64,000 bases of DNA from Kappaphycus alvarezii (taxonomy: Eukaryota > Rhodophyta > Florideophyceae > Gigartinales > Solieriaceae): positions 2,232,001-2,296,000 of the forward strand of contig NADL03000512.1 in NCBI GenBank assembly GCA_002205965.3. The letters are read 5' to 3'. Position 1 is the stretch's first letter, and every line of letters starts with the position of its first letter. The translations under genes were made by a program, and so were the position numbers. Shown here in pieces: positions 9,777 through 21,899 of the stretch. Below the pieces are notes generated by a model. That model saw only the letters and a program-made list of their open reading frames with translations. It did not search any database and was not told where the DNA came from.

Positions 9777-11343
9777 TGATAGGGGTAAATCGGCGGGGGA
9801 GGAGATCCTCAGAACCAATTACCCTGAGAAGGAGGTGTTTGCGAGCGACAAAAGTGCTGCCGTGGTATTGTTGAACGAACAAAAGGGAGTGTATATAGAA
9901 GAGAGTTGAGAAAGCTACAAGCAAGTATAAAAGGGGCAGGGTCTACCACCGACGCTCTGCGACTAGCGTAAGAAAAAGTTTTCTTGGGTCTGAAGTTGAC
10001 TCTCAACTTCCTACTACTCGGGACTTGGCTTGAAGTTGTCTGCCAACTTGCTTGACCTCTCCATGAGGAAGCAGTTTACTCAGCTTATATAGACTTTTGG
10101 CTACCCCTAAAGTCCGAACAAAACTACAGAAGAGATAAGAAATGATAAAAAATACTTTGTGTGGACAATATACTCTAAGCAAAAGATACTTAAGAAACTA
10201 ACAATTAATTTGTCTCCTCTTATTTCCCATTCTCTAAATCAGATCCAAAAACTCCTCTAAAATATCCATGCTGTCCAAGCAGTCCCCACAAATATCTGCG
10301 AATGGCTCACAACTCTCTATTTCCCCCTGGGAGATATCTAGACTACTAAAGATATCTCCATCCGGTTCCATCGTGGGCACAACTTGATCCATACTCTCTA
10401 TTCCAGGCCCCACCAGTCCAACACTTTCCATGCCCCCTGTTCCTCATCCTCCTCCTCTCCTCTCTCCTCCTCTCTCCTCCTCATCCTCTTCTTCCTCCTC
10501 CTTCCTCCTCATCCTCTTCCTCCTCCTCATCCTCCTCATCCTCTCTCCTCCTCCTCATCCTCCTCATCCTCCTCATCCTCCTCTCCTCCTGAGCCTCGTA
10601 CACTAGCTCAGGGGCTAACCATTCCTCGAAGGACTCCCCGCTCTCCTCCTCGACCTTCTCAGCCTCTCCCGGACTTACCTCCCTCGCTTCTTCTTCTATG
10701 AAGAGGCGGCGCACGAACTCGATGATTTGCTTCTTTGTTTGCCGCCGGATGTAGTCGTCGGCATCGGTTGGCCCGTAGGCGGCGAGACGAAGGCCATTGA
10801 TGGAACGGGAAGGGCGGTTTTTGGAAATAGGGACAGAGGGGCGAAGGTTGCTCATTGTGATAGAGTTGGGGAACAGGAGGCAATGTAGGGTGTTTTGGGT
10901 GTGTGGGGGGAGAGGGGTGATGAGTAAAATGATCGGGGGCATTTGGAACTTAGAATAAAGGGGTTTAAATAGGCTCCCGGGGCAGGTTCTATAGATTAGG
11001 AATAGGTAAAATAAATCTGCAAGGGATTTTGCAATAGTGCATTTGCGCCCTTCTTCTCAAAAAAAGGCGAATTTGGAGGAGGAGGTAAGCTAAAAGGGAA
11101 AAGGGACTTGATTCGGGGTCGATTCAGAGGGTTAAATACAGTATAAAAATATCTAGATAAAATGGAAGTAAATTTGGAAATGACGGTTGGAGAAGTTAGG
11201 GGCGGGATCGTTGTAGGTTGCTGGATTACACGAGGGGAGGACCATTTCCTGTCTTACGTGAAGGGAGGACCATTTCCTGTATATACGTGAAGGGAGGACC
11301 ATTTCCTGTATTAAATGAGGGGAGGACCATTTTTTGTATTACA
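9777..11343 (-). mobile_element. Gypsy LTR (type A1), minus orientation, 3' LTR of inner element
   Basis: Runs TGATAGGGG to GTATTACA on the plus strand. It is the mirror image of the LTR at 8115-9723 and the 3' LTR of the minus-strand internal region that follows. The purine-rich tract AGAAAGGGGG lies just inside the internal region, on the minus strand next to 11344, as expected for plus-strand priming. Confidence 0.9.
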
Positions 11344-14300
11344 CGCCCCCTTTCTCAAGGCGAACGTCCCGGGTCGTCACTGCTCTTCTTCTGCTTCCGT
11401 TAGTGTTCGCTGTCTTATTGATAAGATGTATGGTCTCTCAAACGGGTACGGATGCAACTGATTACCAATATGATGCTCTAAAAAGTAGGTTCGCATTACT
11501 GGTACCTCACTTTGTAGCATAGCCTCATATATTGGTTTGATCACATCGAGGTGGGGTTGAATACATTCTTCTTCCGTGACTCTTCCGAATCTTCCAAGAG
11601 TGAAAAAATATATGTGATATGCAAACTCTTCTGGAAGATGCCGGAGGAATGGATGTCGATAAGAAAAGAAGACGCGCATCATCAAGAACGAATCTTCGTA
11701 AGATAAGTGCGGTCCATGTAGCGCCCTAAAACATAAACAGATGCTTATCATGAAATAAGAAATGACCTGCGCATCGTTCGCATCCTCGGAGATATTGCGC
11801 AGCCAAAAAGATAATCTTCTTCTTCCGACTGTATGCTGTGCATGGTTGTGAAGAGAGCTAGAGATGAAGTTGTGGTGGACGGTCCCGATGAATGGCCGCG
11901 ACCAGCTCCTGACGTACTGGGACCTGCACGAGGTCCTCTCGGGGGACGACCGGAACCTCTTCTGGGCGGGTTGTTGTCTCCTGAAGGTCCTCCTCTGGTC
12001 ATCATCACTGCTTCAGGAGGATCCTCGCCGCCTCCAACGTTCCCAATTTGTGGCGGAGAAACGTAAGGTTCCCATAGAGGATACGGGACCAGCCTGTATT
12101 CCATATCCGGGGGTAAGGCGTAACCTCTCAGTCGCACGTCTTGGTTGTTCTTGAGAAATACGTAAATTGGACGGATAATATTCAGATACGTTTGCGACAA
12201 GTCTCCAGCAGCTACCATTCCATATCTTCCTATAGAGTAATGATATATTACCTCCACAAACTCTGGACCTGCTTCCGTGAACCTTCCGTTTTGGAATGAA
12301 AATAGAACTCTTATTAATAGTCGGAAATCTTCTTCAGGTAGCAATGGTCCGTTCAACGTACGAAAACATAGGCATATATTAATGTAGAAATGGATGATTA
12401 CGTGGAGTTCGTAGTAGTCCCGCGTAACCGAGATGATCCATTCCCAGGCCCTTTTTCCTCCCATAGGAATCATTCTATAGTTAAAGATGAGTATGCCCCG
12501 TGGTTGCGCATAGTCCTGTGTGAGAAGGAATTCTTCAGGCCTCTGATGGTAAGGGACCAGACGACGTGCATGGATGGCCCTCCTTGATCTCTTCCCTGAG
12601 CTTGAACAGAGCTGATAGTGCGGGTGTCTTTCCTCCGTGACGATGCAAGGGTTCGAGTACTTGGTTTGGAAGGCCGGCCACTTCACAGCCTGCTGCATTG
12701 CTTTTCCATGTACTACAAGTACTTTAGAGCCAACTGAAAAGGTTCTGACTGCAGGTTCTGCATCCTTATTTCTTGTCTGTGTTAGCGCGCGGTGTGATCT
12801 CCAGCCTTCGGTGGCCAGTAGTTCAACTTCCCTACTCTCTTCATCGATAATATTTGTTTCCATGTCTCTCTGTAACATTCTAGGAGCCCTTCCGTACATT
12901 AGCTCGAATGGTGAGCGTCCATTTCTTCCTCTTCTTCGACGGTAGCCGTATAACACTTTTGGTAAGGCATCTTCCCACTGGATTTCATTCTCCAACATAG
13001 TTTTCGATATTGCTCGTTTGATGGTTCCAACCATCCTCTCCGCTTTCCCGTTGGACATAGGAGCGTATGCGAGAACGGTCTTCAGCTGAATCCCTTTCTC
13101 TTCCAAAAACGAAGCAGTGAAGTTGCAGTAAAACAAAGGGCGTTATCCGAGATGATCCTTTTTGGAAGACCAAACGGTTCAATTATTTCTTTTTCGATAA
13201 TCTCAGTACCACCTCAGCATTTGCCTCCTCGACTGCAACTGCTATTGGCCATCCAGTAAGATGTTCCACCCCTATAAGGAGATATTTGTTTCCGGAAGAA
13301 GTTTCCTTGAACGGGCCCGCGAAGTCAATTGAGAAGGTTTCAAAGAGACCGGAAACTGGAAAACTTAGAGTTGTCTTATACTTCCGTATTGGAGTGAATT
13401 TTTGGCAGTTGTCGCAGCTTTTCACGAAGTTATAGACGTCCTTATGGATACCGGGCCACCAGAATCTCTCAGTTACGAATTTTTGGTTGTTTCGAGATCC
13501 CAATGCCCTAGCTCATCATGGAAAGTCCTCAAGATCTTCATTCTTTCTTTCAAAGGGGCCACTAGTCGGGGACCGGCTTTAGTGTGCCGGAAAGTTTCCC
13601 ATTCCACAATGTAAAAGCCTTTTGATTCCTGCGTACCCAATTTCGGTGTTCAAGATCAACCTTTCTCATTTCTAGTCCATCGAGGAATTTGATCAGTCCG
13701 TGAATATTAGCTTCGTACTCGTTATCGTTCGGCAACTGCAACTCGGCGACTCCGACGATGTCCTCCGAAGCTTTTTCATTTGGAATCAGTGCGTCCCTCA
13801 AGCGGGATAGGTAATCGGCAGGCTGATTATTGCGTCCGGGTCTATACACAATTTCAAACCGATATTCTGCGAAAATGTCGAGCCATCGGGCCAAGCGGTG
13901 ATGTACATCCTTCTTTTGGAATGCTGTTTTAAGTGCCTGGTGATCAGTTATCAAGACAAATTTCTCGAGTGATAAAAGGTATACGCGAAACTTTTTCAGC
14001 GCGAAGACGACAGCTAGCGCTTCTTTCTCGCAGACTGAGTATCTCTTTTCCGCGTCATTCAGAGTTCGGCTTGCGAATTGAACAGGGTGTAGTCTTCCGT
14101 TTTCATCTTTTTGGGACAAAACGGCACCCAAAGACCGTTCTGAGGCATCTGTCTCCACAACGAATGGTCTCTTGAAATCTGGGTACATGAGAACTGGGGG
14201 GACACATAGCTTATCTTTAAGCTCCTGAAATGCAGTTTCCATTTCCTTGTTCCAGTAAATTTTCCGTTCTTCGTAGTGCTGGCATGTAACGGTGCTGCAG

Positions 14301-17300
14301 TCTTGGCGAAATCTTTGATAAATCTTCTGTAATATGAGGCCAGTCCTAAGAAGCTTCGGACCTCCGTCTTTGAAGCGGGCCTTGGTGCCAACTTTATTTT
14401 TTTCGTTTTCTCTGGATCCACTCTAATTCCCTCTTGGTCGACGATATGACCGAGTAATTGGATAGAAGTTTTCGCAAAGAAGCATTTGCTCAACTTAATT
14501 TTCAAGCTATACTCCGATATCCTCTCCACAACTGTCTTGACGTGCGAGATGTGCTGATCCAATGTTTCTGAGAATATGACGACATCATCGATATAGACTC
14601 TTGCGAATGGAAGTCCTTTCAAAACCTCGTTCATCATTCTTTGGAATGTAGCTGGTGCATTCATGAGACCAAAAGGCATCACTTCGAACCTGAACGTACC
14701 GGCTTTGCTGGTAAAGGTTGTTTTTTCCTTACATTTTTCATCCAATGGAATCTGCCAATAGCCAGTGTAAAGGTCAATTGAGGTGAAATATCTCCCGTCC
14801 TTCAGGTCCTCGAGGATCTCCTCCATGTTCGGAATCGGAAATCGATCGGGTATCATTCTCTGGTTCAGTTGTCGGTAATCGACGCAAAAACGCAGCTTTC
14901 CATCCTTCTTTGGTGCGACCACAACTGGAAACGACCATGGGGATGAAACTGGTCGAATAATATCATTTTTCAGCATACTTGTAACATTTTCTGAGATAAA
15001 TTGGTCATATTTTGGCGGTTGACGTCTAGGCTTGTGGTAAATCGGTTGAGTGTCGGTAAGTTCGAACGAGTGAGTAACCGGTACACTTGCTTGTCTTAAA
15101 TCTGAAACGCTCCATGCAATTACTTCGGAAGATGTTAACATGTCGGATATTTTCAGTGAGGCGGGGGGGAAGGTGCTGCACTTTTCCTTGGATTTCTGCC
15201 ATTTGGCGCCCTTTTTCTTCTTGATCCTCAACCTCAATATTTTGAAGGACCTCTTCCGTCGTGCTCACATCTTCATATATGGAATTCGACGTATTCTTAT
15301 TTTCTTTGCAAAGGTAATCTTCTTTCATGCTCCGAATTCTGTCCTTTGATTCGATATCATCGCAAAAAGAAACACATTCGGGTTTCAAACTTATCCTAGA
15401 ATCCCAGTCGTCATCTGTTTCAAACCCGGAATCATAATCGTCCCATGCCATGTTCATTAACCCCCGAGGGTACCCTTTTCCACTTCCGAAAGTGTTAGTT
15501 GGTTCCGAATCTTCGCTGTCATAGCTAGAAGTGAAATCTTCACTGTCCGTTTCTTTTAAATCTTCAGGATGCGTGCTTTTGTCGAAATCCAGGGGCATCT
15601 TCACGGTTCTGCCGTCAATATTAACTGAAACCATTTGGTTGCCCAAGTCAATGCATGTCCCTAGTCTTTCCATGGTAGGGCAGCCAATGATTGCATCGAA
15701 AGGGAGATCCGGCATGACAAGAAAGTCTACATCAACTTTAGAGTCCCCAAAGAACACGGAAACCTTGTCAACAGTGCCCATGCATTTTGAGACGGTTCCA
15801 TCCGCTACAGTTATTTTTCGAGTCGTTGGAGTAATTTCGAGACCTAGATCTGTCACCAAAGTTTCTGAAATGAGGTTTGGAACAGCACCCGAATCGAAGA
15901 GAGCTTGGGTTTTCATACCCAATACTTTGACTGGTACCAGCTTAAGACGTCTTGGTGCTGTCGAGGCCGATTGAAGAAACAGTTTCTTACCCTTAGCGGA
16001 CTTATTAGACCTGATAATTTTTTTGAGTTCTTTTCTCGCATCCTCTGCGTCGCCCCTCAAAAGTTGACCAAACGTTATCCCAGTTGGGGCCGATGCAAGC
16101 TCAGCCACCAAATTGTACCTCTTCACATACTCTAGTACGTCCTTAGAGATACTCTTAACTTTCTTACTCTTTTTCGTCTTCTTGGCCGGAGTGACTCCCA
16201 CTCCTGGAACAACTTGATCAGACCTCTTCGAGGAGGTACAGGTGCTGGGATATGCTCCAGCATTCCATACTCTAGCCTAGGTTTCTTCGATAAAATGTTC
16301 CCTTCCCCATCCCTTTTTGTCACATTGACTTGACTAATCTCTTCAGCGATGGATACGTTACCGGCCGTCAACCTTTGATCCCTTCTATTTTGTAAGATTT
16401 TCACCTCTGGTCCTGACTCACTCCTTGCTTCCGATAAATTTGCTCTTCTGTTGTCTTTAGACCAGCAGTTACTTTCATGATGCCCATATCGACCGCACTT
16501 TGCACAACGAGTGTTTCTATGTGGATTATCAGGACACCTGTTTGCAAAGTGTCCAGGCTTGTGACAGTAAGAACAGACTTCTGCGGCCTTAGGGGCCCCA
16601 GACTGGTTCTTCTTAATGGTAAGAGTAAGGCTTTCCAACTGCGAGGTTATCATGTCAAGTCGATTATCGAATCGGGTTTCCAACCTTTCTTCCAAGTTTT
16701 TGACATCGCTCCTGACAGATTCTAATGCCGCTGCACTAGTAGCCGGCCTTTGATAATTCTTTTCAGGATGTACGATAGACATCGATGTGCGGGTTTCCCT
16801 CGGTACCTCACTCAGTGACTGAAACGTCTCCGAATTTTTGACAAATTCTACTATGGTACCCTTCAGTTCATCAAAAGTGTGAGGGCCCTTGATGAGGAGG
16901 AAATCGGAGAGCCGCTTATCCCCCATAGCCGCCTTACGCAGCATTCCGTACTTGGCTTGGGCGTTGAACCCAGCCTTTTCATAAAGATCACACAAGTACA
17001 CCAATGAGCTTAACAAATCGTCGAAGTTGAGCCGGGCCTCTATGGCGGTACGAATCATCTCATCTGGTTCTACCTCCTTAGCATACTCTTTCACAAGCCA
17101 CTCACATACCTCACCGAAGTTACGCCCATTCCCGTTAAGAGACCACCCGTCGATAAACTTGGACTTATATTTGTGCTTTGCGTCACCATGAAGATAGGCG
17201 AAGATACTTGCGGCCTTCTCTTCATCGCCCTTCTCTCGCATCACAACGTTGACATATGTGTAAAGAAACTCCTCAACGTCTTCAGTCTTGCCCCTGTGAA

Positions 17301-17416
17301 CGTTATACGAGCAGCATTGAGATCCATGATTACCGAAAAGAAATCCCCCCGAAGTGTTCCTTACTACTGCTCAACTCGAATACCTCGGGTGCAACCCCCT
17401 CCACAAGAGTACCAAA
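11344..17416 (-). mobile_element. Ty3/gypsy internal region (gag-pol), minus strand
   Basis: A fossil with about six to eight breaks. Parts in element order: gag from about 17320, with two CCHC zinc knuckles near 16580-16470; aspartic protease with FDSGA near 15890; reverse transcriptase with YIDD near 14590; RNase H near 14130; integrase with the HHCC zinc site near 13450 and the D-D-E core onward to about 13000; then a GPY-like tail. After the integrase come two related domains of unknown function (about 12400-12060 and 11750-11377) joined by a Gly/Pro/Arg/Ser-rich linker. Sequence is almost identical to the copies at 33786 and 56402, so it is young despite its breaks. Confidence 0.92.
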
Positions 17417-17896
17417 TGATAGGGGTAAATCGGCGGGGGAGAGATCCTCAGAACCAATTACCCTGAGAAGGAGGTGTTGCGAGCGACAAAAGTGCTGCCG
17501 TGGTATTGTTGAACGAACAAAAGGGAGTGTATATAGAAGAGAGTTGAGGAAGCTACAAGCAAGTATAAAAGGGGCAGGGTCTACCACCGACGCTCTGCGA
17601 CTAGCGTAAGAAAAAGTTTTCTTGGGTCTGAAGTTGACTCTCAACTTCCTACTACTCGGGACTTGGCTTGAAGTTGTCTGCCAACTTGCTTGACCTCTCC
17701 ATGAGGAAGCAGTTTACTCAGCTTATATAGACTTTTGGCTACCCCTAAAGTCCGAACAAAACTACAGAAGATACCAAGAAATGCATAAAAATACTTTGTG
17801 TGGACAATATACTCTAAGCAAAAGATACTTAAGAAACTAACAATTAATTTGGTCCTCTTATTTCCCATTCTCTAAATCAGATGCAAACAACTCCTT
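17417..17896 (-). mobile_element. Truncated gypsy LTR (5' LTR of inner element)
   Basis: Begins TGATAGGGGTAAATCGGC on the plus strand and matches the R-U5 half of the A1 LTR, then stops near the end of the LTR reading frame. The U3 half is absent. It is joined directly to an oppositely oriented LTR piece. Confidence 0.85.
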
Positions 17897-18165
17897 GTTG
17901 TCTGCCAACTTCAAGCCAAGTCCCGAGTATAGGAAGTTGAGAGTCAACTTCAGACCCAAGAAAACTTTTTTCTTACGCTGGTCGCAGAGCGTCGGTGGTA
18001 GACCCTGCCCCTTTTATACTTGCTTGTAGCTTCCTCAACTCTCTTCTATATACACTCCCTTTTGTTCGTTCAACAATACCACGGCAGCACTTTTGTCGCT
18101 CGCAACACCTCTTCTAAGGGTAAGTGGTTCTGAGGATCTCCTCCCCCGCCGATTTACCCCTATCA
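17897..18165 (+). mobile_element. Gypsy LTR piece (R-U5 only), plus orientation
   Basis: Matches the last 270 bp of the A1 LTR in plus orientation and ends CCCCTATCA. It is followed by CAAGC (18166-18170), matching 8110-8114. It is best read as the tail of the outer plus-orientation element whose 5' LTR is at 8115. Confidence 0.85.
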
Positions 18166-19300
18166 CAAGCCACAGAATAGTGTGCTACTTTCTTCTTTTC
18201 GGCAACGTCAAGAGTACAGTATTGTCAGCTAAGTTGCGGTATGGGCAGAACGGGGGCTGATATTGGTGGCATCCAAGGCCATGGGAGAGAGGGGCGAACA
18301 AAGAATCGTTAATGAATAAGTCGGATGCTCGCCGCTCATTGGGGCTATAGTGCAGATCGTCTGCGAGGACAAGTTCCCATTTTACGCAAAGGCAAATGGA
18401 AGGGTGCGGATTTCGTGATATAAAAGGTCGCGCGGCGTTTGAGCAGGCGTACCGCCGAGATACCACCCTCGCATATAGCCGCGTGAAGTCCGAGCTCGTC
18501 AAGGAGGCGGAATGGCCGGAAAGGATTGTGGGGCAGGGGTCCGAGCCGCGGACGATCGAAGCTCCGAGGCGTGCAGAGACCATCGCTCGTCAGATCTCGC
18601 CGGGTGTATACAGGCCATTAGATAGCAGGGACAGGTTGGAGAAAGGGGCTGAGGCTGTGGAGGACTGCACCGGGAGAAGGCGCGAGCAGTGATGTTTGCA
18701 ATGGTGTGCAGGGAAAGAGTGGCGCAACTTCACCAGGTGGGAATGCTGCACATGCTCAGTAAGAGCATGTTATAAGGAGCGAGAGGTCGGTGTGTCCAAT
18801 GAGGGTTTGGCCTCAACCAGTGCCTCTAATTGGATTTCAAGGGGAATGTTCAGGTCTGGGGAGAGCCAGTTGTAAGGGGAAGCGATGAGGCTCCTGCGCG
18901 GGCATACAGAGTTGCTCGCAGTCGATGGACGAGATTGAGGCTTGAAAGGAAGTAGTAGTGAAGGCGATAATTCTAATATCCTGCGATGGAGTGAGTCCTA
19001 TACCGCTAGATCAGAACAGTAGGAGCGCCTGGAACCGCGGATTGTCATCGATTTTGCGATGACTCTGTTCGAAAGCCCTTCGCATCCCCTTGACAAAATA
19101 TTTGGCAAGAGGAGTATAATTTAGGGCGGGGTAGTTCAAAATAAATTCATAACAACGGAGGACAATGTGCAGTAATAGAGGATGTCTAACGAGTTTGCGG
19201 ATCGTTGAAGAGGGCGAGAGAGAACCACCAGGCTTCGGAGTTCACAATAGCTTAACGAACGGGGGTGGTGGAGGCAGCGGTGGTGCCCACCAGGCTTCCT
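18166..19300 (-). pseudogene. LINE remnant: RT thumb and start of zinc-finger region
   Basis: On the minus strand, VKGMRRAFEQSHRKIDDNPRF near 19100 matches DSGMQRVFEDMHRRLPDSAWL of the copy at 49.78 kb, and RAMVSARLGASI near 18560 matches RTMVCLRLGVPI at 50.29 kb. Order and spacing follow that copy. The frame is interrupted repeatedly. It lacks the catalytic RT core and is continued to the left beyond the gypsy complex. Confidence 0.6.
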
Positions 19301-19394
19301 TGGACTGTAGTGGCATCCGGGTGATGACTTAACATGAAAAGCCGAAAGGGAGGCGCCGGGGTCAAGAGAAAGACACCATACGATCCTATATCAG

Positions 19395-19925
19395 AGCGGA
19401 AAATAGAGAGGATGGTCGGAAACATCCAATGAGCAATATCGAAAACTGTGTCGGAGAATGAAATCCAGTAGAAAGATGCCTTATCAAAAGTTTGGTACGG
19501 CTATCGTCGAAGAAGAGGAAGAAGTGGACGCTCACCATTTCAGCTAATGTACGGAAGGGCTCAAAAAGAGAATTAGAAACAAATAATATCGATAAGGAGA
19601 GTAGGGAAACGGGACTACTGACCATACAAGGCTGTAGATCACACCTTGAGTTAGCACAGAAAAGAAACAAAGGTACTGGGCCTCCAGTCTAAGCATTTTC
19701 AGTCGACTCTAGAGTACTTGTTGTACAGAGGAACGCCACATAGCAGACTATGAAGTGACCGGCCATCCAAACAAGGCACTCGAACCCTTGCATCGTCACG
19801 GTGGGGGACTCCCGCATTACAAGCTCTGTTCAAGCTTAGAGAAATAGATCAAAGAGGTCCATCAATGCACGTCATCTTATTTCTTACCATCAAAGACTTG
19901 AAGAATTCCTTCTCACACAGGACTG
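19395..19925 (+). mobile_element. Gypsy fragment (integrase C-terminal part)
   Basis: Old fossil matching about 38160-38700 of the plus-strand gypsy copy: the end of the integrase core, SRETGLLTIQGCRSH and the GPY-like tail. It carries many differences and no LTR. It lies between two minus-strand LINE remnants. Confidence 0.8.
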
Positions 19926-19984
19926 ATAAATCCGATGTACAGTAATGCCGATCCTGCATTACTTGGAGACTAAAAGCAAAACGG

Positions 19985-20880
19985 GTAACGAAGTCGCGAA
20001 GCTCCTATTGAGGGGAGGAACGACGATGTAAGCTTCGAAAAAGCGAGGGAAGCTGGCTGAAAAAGTCCTTTCTGCCGTCGCCAACGGCGCCATAGATATC
20101 AATCCCGATGGGGAGAGCAGGATATCGTTTGGTTGCAGTTAGTGCCGTAATGAAGATGGTTCTCGCGCTCTGTGAGTGTCGCAGCAGCGCCTGCGGTAAC
20201 CGTTCTTGGCGAGATGTGGCGGCGAGCGGAGGGTTGGACAACAGTAACGTCGACTGTGATGTCGGTATTGTGAAGCCCGTATGCAGCGGGAATGGAAAGG
20301 TCCATTCGTGACGCGGGGGACTCCGAATGCCCAGACGAGTTGGGGACCTGGCCGAAGTGCGGATGCTCGACAAGGGCGACGATCCCAACTTCCTTACAGT
20401 AGCAGGAAAGAATGTTACGGAGGACTTGATGCCGCCGAGCCATTCAGTCTTAGTATTTGCAGATCAACAAGTGTTGGCCGCTTGGTCTAAGACTGTTGCG
20501 ACGTCGGACGTGCGCCGGGAGCAGACCGCGCAGGGAGTAGATCCAGGGAATAGTGCGATGCCGAGACAAAGAGCCAGAGCGACTTTCCACGCCGAAAAGG
20601 ACATGTACGTACGCGGTGGGGGGTGAGGAAGCGAAGAGAAACAGATGAGGCGGAGGATTGCGCACGGAGAGGAGCTGTGCTCGGTGAGGTGAGGCTGCGG
20701 ACAAGAACAACCTATCGCACTTGGATAACTTGAGTTCAGTCGTGATCGCAGACTGGAGCCTTTCGCCGAGGACCGGCGATGAACAACGATCGAACAGTGA
20801 GTAATAAGAAAGGCTTTGCTTGAACTTCGGTTTGCATCTAGGCAGTGAATTTCTGAATTGAATCATTACTGCCTAATGTA
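19985..20880 (-). pseudogene. LINE remnant: zinc-finger end and endonuclease-like domain
   Basis: The minus strand reads DITVDVTVVQPSA near 20250, which parallels FDVTFVNPLAP in other copies, and an ARRHQVLRNIL stretch near 20420 that parallels the RRHN region. Near 20110 another frame gives LPIGIDIYGAVGDGRKDFFS, a typical end of the restriction-like endonuclease of such elements, and corresponds to NTYGAVGKS at 4.7 kb. Frames change several times, so this is a dead copy. More distant from the 52-kb copy than that one is from the 45-kb copy. Confidence 0.6.
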
Positions 20881-21067
20881 CCGATTGCTGCTACTCTCTT
20901 CTCGTCTAAAAGCAGCGAGGAGTTGAAACAGTTCGTCATTCGAGTCCAAGGTAGCTCCCATTACACACATTTATTATTTAACAAAATTTGTTTCTGTAAA
21001 GCTTCTAAAGCTGCTATTGGTAGTTTAATTACGATACATTGGGCTTGAACAAGAACCTTAGAAGCCC

Positions 21068-21693
21068 TTACCTTTGTAAACTGAGCTCAAATCCAAAAAA
21101 GTCTCTCCAGACATGATATATTTCCCTCATCATATCCATTTGACTTTCCCTAAGTTCCCAAAACCAAGAACTCAGCTCTGAAAACCGTTGATACAAGATA
21201 TTGTTACTCGGTGACATAAGAATGTCTTTCAAGGACATTAGATGATAGAAATATACTGCCTTACAGATGATTGCGCTTTGATTTGCTTGTGAAAATGTTA
21301 GGTCTTCACTAAATATCGTTCTCAAAAAATCATCCGTGAGATGAAAGCCATTTCGCGTATTTATTATGACATTGTCGTCCAAATTTCTGCGGCAAAGAGG
21401 GCAGGAAGCTCTTAATCATGACAGAGAAGGTCAAGAACGCAGCGAAGGTGCAAGTAGTGGTGACAGGGTGTCTTAATGTGTGTTTGGGCCCCATGATGGT
21501 TCTAAACATATAGCGCAATCGACGACTTGACCGCAGACATCTCGTCCAGATTCGGTATCTCTGATCTCACTCTGAATGAGACACAGTCTGCTCATAAAAT
21601 GGAACATACCATCTTCGCAATTCTGGACTAAAGTCAGAGGTTCCCAAGGCCAGCGGCGCTGAATGCATTGGCGTCATAATCAGGAGCGGGCAT
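21068..21693 (-). pseudogene. RING-H2 protein, copy 2 (broken)
   Basis: Same family as 5443-6066. The minus strand starts with ATG at 21693 (MPAPDYD), runs through SRLCLIQSEIRDTESGRDVC, then the finger (CAICLEP, TPC-H-H-L-H-L-R-C, CPLCRRNLD) and a C-terminal part that stays open from 21382 to 21068 (ending ELSLQR). Frame damage near the start, after CAICLEP and after the second zinc pair breaks it. One His of the finger is replaced by Arg (HLRC). The final 105 codons are the best preserved C-terminus of the three copies and contain FLRTIF and FWELRESQ. Ancestral role by family: probably E3 ubiquitin ligase. Confidence 0.7.
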
Positions 21694-21818
21694 TTGTAAT
21701 TTTCTTTTTATGGGTTGCAAAGAATGCTAGTAGTTAACAGCAGCGGATGAGTTTGGAAGAGATTCAATGAACTTTTTGGTTGTTTTGATGCTATTCCTTT
21801 CCATTAAACCTTGTACTG

Positions 21819-21832
21819 TTGCTTTTATACCG
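21819..21832 (-). promoter_or_regulatory. TATA box of RING-H2 copy 2
   Basis: GGTATAAAAGCAAC on the minus strand, about 135 bp before the ATG at 21693, the same spacing as in the other two copies. Confidence 0.6.
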
Positions 21833-21899
21833 TAACGTAGTCATGTTGTGCCTACTGAGTTCTTTTTATATCACACTTTATTTTGATTATCGGTATTAA

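Noticed and set aside
9591-9909. 75-residue frames in mirror pairs around 9.6-9.9 kb
   Set aside because: They are chance frames in the R-U5 part of the facing LTRs; the symmetry comes from the inverted repeat.
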